Shown: piece by piece, positions 60,905 through 64,000 of the stretch
Position numbering within the stretch: the stretch's first letter is position 1
How the letters are laid out: each line of letters begins with the position of its first letter
From: Stieleria varia
GTDB lineage: Bacteria; Planctomycetota; Planctomycetia; Pirellulales; Pirellulaceae
Length of the DNA stretch: 64,000 nucleotides
Reading direction: 5' to 3'
Assembly (NCBI RefSeq): GCF_038443385.1
Contig: NZ_CP151726.1
Span: 5,022,001-5,086,000, forward strand
The notes under the pieces: generated by a model
Told to the model about the DNA's origin: nothing
Database searches by the model: none
The model's input: the letters and a program-made list of their open reading frames with translations, nothing else
Position numbers and translations under genes: made by a program

Positions 60905-60985
60905 TGAGGTGGTGCCGTTTTTGGGGGCCACCAGGAAGCTAGAGATTTGGTACAACGATCAATCACTAGCACATGGAGACCAAGG

Positions 60986-61270
60986 ATGGCCAAGAAAGCA
61001 AAAACACGTCGAGTGTACGATGAAGACTTCAAGCGAGATGCAGTGCAAATGCTCCTCGATGGACACTCTGCAAAGTCGGTAGCCGAACGTTTGGGCATTT
61101 CCTGCCCAACCATCATCCGTCGCTGGAAAACACAGCAATTGGCGGAAGCGGGGCCCGTGGCCGACGTGATGGATGCTCGGGTCAAAGAATTGGAGAATGA
61201 GCTGCGCCGCGTCGAACGAGAGCGAGACGTTTTAAAAAAAGCGTTGATCATTTTCGGCCGCAACGAGTAG
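60986..61270 (+). CDS. IS3-family transposase OrfA (outer element)
   Basis: 94 residues from the ATG at 60986, following AAGGATGG. The helix-turn-helix TRRVYDEDFKRDAVQMLLDG, then SVAERLGISCPTIIRRWKTQ is typical of IS3 OrfA. A leucine-zipper-like RVKELENELRRVERERDVLK ends it. Near the 3' end a TTTTAAAAAAAG run (A7 at 61234-61240) fits a -1 frameshift into orfB. Confidence 0.9.
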   Translation: MAKKAKTRRVYDEDFKRDAVQMLLDGHSAKSVAERLGISCPTIIRRWKTQQLAEAGPVADVMDARVKELENELRRVERERDVLKKALIIFGRNE

Positions 61271-62060
61271 CTGAAGTCTATCCAGCTGCCGCTTCAATCA
61301 TTGAGCAGCAGATTGCATCCGAGCGAGAGGTTTGCGCCTTCTTGTCGCTCAATCGGTCATCGTTTCAAGCTTGGCGACGCTTCGAACTTTCGGAGCGTGA
61401 AGAATCGGATGCTGCGCTGACGCCGGTGGTCACGGCGATCTTCCGAAAGCACAAGCGCCGCTACGGAAGTCGTCGAATCGTCGAGGAACTAAAAACAATG
61501 AACATTCATTGCAGCCGCCGGAGAGTGGCCAAAATCATGGAAATCGCAGGACTTCACGCGATTCAGCCGAAGTCGTTTATGCCTCGGACAACGGAAAGCC
61601 GGCATCGGCTTGGCTACAGCCCCAATCTTTTGTTGGACCTGCCGGAGCCCAGCGGACCTGGTCAACTTTGGGTTGGCGATATCACGTACATTCCCGTCGC
61701 TGGCATCGGTTTCGGATACCTCGCAACGCTGATGGATCGTTACACGCGGCGGATCATTGGTTGGGATTTTCGCGACGACATGACCGAACAACTAACAGTG
61801 ACAGCTCTTCAGCGATCGATTCGCTCGGTGCAACCGCCATCGGTATTGATTCATCACACTGACCGTGGCGGCCAATACGCCGGCACACGCTACCGTGGGA
61901 TCCTCTCACGTGCATCAATGCGTCAAAGCATGAGTCGTGCTGGCGACTGCTATGACTGAGCTAGTCCCCAATTCCTGCACCACCAGCTAAGGTAGCTTTT
62001 TGATCAATCTTGCTGGTACCCTGCTGGTCGGTTAATGCCCCCGAATCGAAGGATAGATTC

Positions 62061-62354
62061 ATGGCCAAACGACGCAGAGTCATCGGCGCGAAAGAAAAAG
62101 CAAAAGTAGCCCTTGCGGCTGTCAAAGAGCAGAAGACGGCTCGTGAGCTGTCCACTCACTTCAAGGTGCACATCACTCAGGTTGGTGCCTGGAAAAAAAA
62201 GCTCATCGAGGCAGCTCCAGAAATCTTTGAGCGTGACTACAAAGGCTCTCGAGAGCAGGAATTCAAGCAGCGAGAATCCGAACTCTACGAGGAGATCGGA
62301 CGACTCAAAATGGAGCTTGAGTGGGTCAAAAAAAAAGCTGCAACATTCGACTGA
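62061..62354 (+). CDS. IS3-family transposase OrfA (inner element)
   Basis: 97 residues from the ATG at 62061. AKEKAKVALAAVKEQKTARE, then HFKVHITQVGAWKKKLIEAA is the helix-turn-helix of this IS3 subgroup. The C-terminus YEEIGRLKMELEWVKKK leads into a run of nine A (62328-62336). orfB lies in the +1 frame there, so a base must be lost by slippage (or the sequence has one extra A) to give a fused OrfAB. Confidence 0.88.
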   Translation: MAKRRRVIGAKEKAKVALAAVKEQKTARELSTHFKVHITQVGAWKKKLIEAAPEIFERDYKGSREQEFKQRESELYEEIGRLKMELEWVKKKAATFD

Positions 62355-63183
62355 AGCACTGAGATCGCTTGTCGAACCAGGTCATGCCTCATTGAGCATC
62401 CGTCGCCAGTGCGAGCTGCTTGGACTCCCACGTTCAACCTACTACATGGAGCCAGCTAGCGAGTCACCGACCAACCTGAAGCTGATGAGGCTGATCGATC
62501 AACAACACTTGGAACATCCGCACATGGGACGTCAAAGCATGACCCAATGGCTTCAACTGCAAGGACACCAGGTCAACATCAAAAGAGTACGTCGATTGAT
62601 GGACCTTATGGATTTAGTCGCTATTTACCCGCGTCCGAGGACCACGCTGCGTAACCCGGAGCATTCGGTATACCCGTATTTGCTGCGTGGCGTGAAGATC
62701 GAACGCGTCAATCAAGTCTGGAGCACTGACATCACTTACATTCCCATGGAGCAAGGATTCATGTATCTCACCGCGGTTATCGACTGGCGAAGCCGGCATG
62801 TACTTTCGTGGCGTCTGTCCAACACCCTGGAGAGTTCATTCTGCATTGACGCGTTAGAAGATGCCTTGGTGGCATCGGGCAATCAACCAGAGATCTTCAA
62901 CACCGATCAGGGCGTTCAATTCACAAGCCATCGCTTCCTGGAGGTGCTTCAAACGCGAGACATTTTGGTGAGCATGGACGGTAAGGGACGCGCGATTGAC
63001 AACGTTTTCATTGAACGCTTTTGGAGGAGTTTGAAATACGAAGACATCTATCTCAAGGCCTACGAATCAATAGCCGATTTATACAAAGGGCTTGAGCGAT
63101 ACATCGAGTTTTACTCGACCCAGCGGCCACACCAATCGCTCGGCGGAAAGACACCGCAAAGCGTTTACGAGCAGGCCGCCTAA
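62113..63183 (+). CDS. IS3-family transposase OrfB (inner element)
   Basis: The frame is open from 62113 but protein-like only from about 62329, after the A9 run: LSIRRQCELLGLPRSTYYME, then the rve integrase core. DDE residues lie in VWSTDITYIPMEQGFMYL, EIFNTDQGVQFTSHRFLE and AIDNVFIERFWRSLKYEDIY. The end is YSTQRPHQSLGGKTPQSVYE. All catalytic parts are intact, so the inner element may be mobile if OrfAB fusion takes place. Confidence 0.9.
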   Translation: MRLSKSRRRLVSCPLTSRCTSLRLVPGKKSSSRQLQKSLSVTTKALESRNSSSENPNSTRRSDDSKWSLSGSKKKLQHSTEALRSLVEPGHASLSIRRQCELLGLPRSTYYMEPASESPTNLKLMRLIDQQHLEHPHMGRQSMTQWLQLQGHQVNIKRVRRLMDLMDLVAIYPRPRTTLRNPEHSVYPYLLRGVKIERVNQVWSTDITYIPMEQGFMYLTAVIDWRSRHVLSWRLSNTLESSFCIDALEDALVASGNQPEIFNTDQGVQFTSHRFLEVLQTRDILVSMDGKGRAIDNVFIERFWRSLKYEDIYLKAYESIADLYKGLERYIEFYSTQRPHQSLGGKTPQSVYEQAA

Positions 63184-63608
63184 GCAAGCCAAGACGTTCT
63201 CAACCACTCCACTCACACCACGGTTTTGCCCGACCAGGGCGACCTACCGGCAGCATCTTAAATCGCGCCGCTGGTGGTACAGGAATTGGGGACTAGCTCA
63301 GACAACGCTTTCATGGAATCCTGTTTCGGAACACTCAAGACGGAAATGAGCATGACCGAATACAAGAGTATGGCAGTCGCAAGACACGAGTTGATCGAGT
63401 ACATCGAGTACTACAACACTCAGCGACGCCACTCATCTCTCGGCTACCTAACGCCGACAGAGTTCGAAGCCGCCGCCTGAGCGGCGCAAGCTTCCTGGTG
63501 GCCCCCAAAAACAGCACCACCTCACTCATCTAAGAATTGTTGCAGGTTCGGTTTTTTGTACGCTTGAGGAATTTTGAATCAGCTCAGTATCTGCAGTGCA
63601 GAGATTGG

Positions 63609-64000
63609 TTATCGCTTGCGATGCGATCTAAGAACGAAGGCAACTTCTTCGTGTCCGTTCGATTCAGCTACGTCCAAGGCCGTTTCCTTCATGTGCGATT
63701 CGACAATCCGAGGCTCTGCTCCACACGCAAGTAGAGCTTTGACCGCTTCGACGTGCCCATTTCTAGCCGCGTAGTGCAGAGGCGTGTAATCAATGAAGTA
63801 GCCACCCGGATGCCTGGATTCACGAGAATTGGAATCGACCCCGTGGTTGCAGAGAACATGAATCACATCATGGTGCCCGTAAGCTGCGGCGTAGAAAATG
63901 GGAGTTCGACTGTCAACCCAACACTCATGTGGCGACGCGCCATGCTCAAGGAGACAAGAGACAATTTCGGCATTTCCGTTACTTGCAGCGACATGCATCG
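63609..64000 (-). CDS. Ankyrin-repeat protein, C-terminal part
   Basis: The minus-strand frame runs into the window edge, so the start is missing; the Met at 63998 lies within a repeat and is not a natural start. Four ankyrin repeats can be read: MHVAASNGNAEIVSCLLEHG, TPIFYAAAYGHHDVIHVLCN, TPLHYAARNGHVEAVKALLA and TALDVAESNGHEEVAFVLRS. The protein ends in RKR. Ankyrin arrays bind other proteins; no partner is indicated. It lies just past the IS3 nest, whose insertion may have affected its downstream side only. Confidence 0.85.
   Translation of the reverse strand, partial: MHVAASNGNAEIVSCLLEHGASPHECWVDSRTPIFYAAAYGHHDVIHVLCNHGVDSNSRESRHPGGYFIDYTPLHYAARNGHVEAVKALLACGAEPRIVESHMKETALDVAESNGHEEVAFVLRSHRKR

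Larger units (their letters stand above)
61957..63300. mobile_element. IS3-family element (inner), complete, nested in the outer one
   Basis: Terminal inverted repeats start TGAGCTAGTCCCCAATTCCTG at both ends (31 bp, one mismatch). The flanks show a 3-bp duplication GAC (61954-61956 and 63301-63303). The element is 1,344 bp and carries orfA and orfB. Its insertion after the outer element dates it as the younger event. Confidence 0.93.
61342..63480 (+). pseudogene. IS3-family orfB of the outer element, split by insertion
   Basis: The 5' part (61342-61956; frame open from ~61234) has the DDE aspartates in GQLWVGDITYIPVAGIG and SVLIHHTDRGGQYAG. The 3' part (63304-63480) resumes as NAFMESCFGTLKTEMSM with the catalytic Glu and YNTQRRHSSLGYLTPTEFE. 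The break falls in the D-C-Y-D-N-A-F motif. The insert plus the 3-bp duplication is 1,347 bases, a multiple of three, so the frame is kept but stop codons lie in the insert; the transposase is inactive. Confidence 0.88.
60905..63524. mobile_element. IS3-family element (outer), interrupted by a second IS
   Basis: The 36-bp terminal repeats 60905-60940 and 63489-63524 (TGAGGTGGTG and on) match in reverse with one mismatch. They are flanked by a 3-bp duplication CTC (60902-60904, 63525-63527). It contains orfA and an orfB split by the inner element at 61957-63300. Without the insert the element is 1,273 bp, a normal IS3-family length. Confidence 0.92.

Noticed and set aside
50201-64000. Second copy of the tRNA-Cys 3' end as right attachment site
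   Set aside because: I looked for GTTCGAATCCCACCGTCGCC and shorter parts by eye and found none, so the element's right end is not claimed.

Overview
The window looks like chromosome from a planctomycete of the Pirellulaceae, close to Rhodopirellula. The grounds are a large polysaccharide cluster with several sulfotransferases and FkbM methyltransferases, a PEP-CTERM protein, a giant DUF11 protein whose N-terminus carries an 'LESRRVLA' motif, a DUF1580-like protein, frequent GTG/TTG starts and few Shine-Dalgarno sites. The taxonomic call comes from gene content and family knowledge; no database was searched.

Region 1 (1-28.7 kb, all on the minus strand) is one long export-polysaccharide cluster. 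It holds ten glycosyltransferases (six GT4-like, two plain GT2, one GT2/GT7C-like, one GT10-like), three sulfotransferases, three FkbM methyltransferases, two other SAM methyltransferases, two acyltransferases, an ABC-2 exporter pair (Wzm/Wzt, the Wzt with a substrate-binding tail), an O-antigen-ligase-like membrane protein, WecB, GDP-mannose 4,6-dehydratase and a UDP-glucuronate 4-epimerase-like enzyme. Many genes overlap by 1-35 bases, which suggests operons. The likely product is a sulfated, O-methylated, acylated and possibly fucosylated surface polysaccharide. Short repeats (7-mer tracts, a 66-bp duplication, a 40-bp tandem repeat, palindromes) sit at gene boundaries.

Region 2 (29-48.7 kb) is mixed chromosome: a PEP-CTERM protein, pterin-4a-carbinolamine dehydratase, a TlpA-like thioredoxin, a 6-phosphogluconolactonase-type propeller, a giant 11-repeat DUF11 surface protein, a complete IS4-type element, a Tat-exported Gfo/Idh/MocA oxidoreductase, RsfS, ArgS, an AT-hook-like basic protein, and a Ser/Thr kinase with a degenerate receiver-like tail. 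It ends in tRNA-Cys(GCA).

Region 3 (48.7-64 kb) is an integrated element that starts at the tRNA-Cys. A tyrosine integrase reads away from the tRNA. Facing it is a compact operon: primase-helicase, two small proteins and a DUF1580-like protein. Cargo follows: a two-TM coiled-coil protein that may be a defence protein, a frameshifted 'ITPIG' family fragment, and a three-gene cassette of exported proteins (EEP-fold lipoprotein, propeller-like protein, one-HKD phospholipase D-type protein). Then come decayed transposase fragments, an IS3-family element with a second IS3-family element inserted in its orfB (both with 3-bp target duplications), and an ankyrin-repeat gene that leaves the window. 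I found no second attachment site, so the element probably continues past 64 kb. No CRISPR array and no rRNA were seen.
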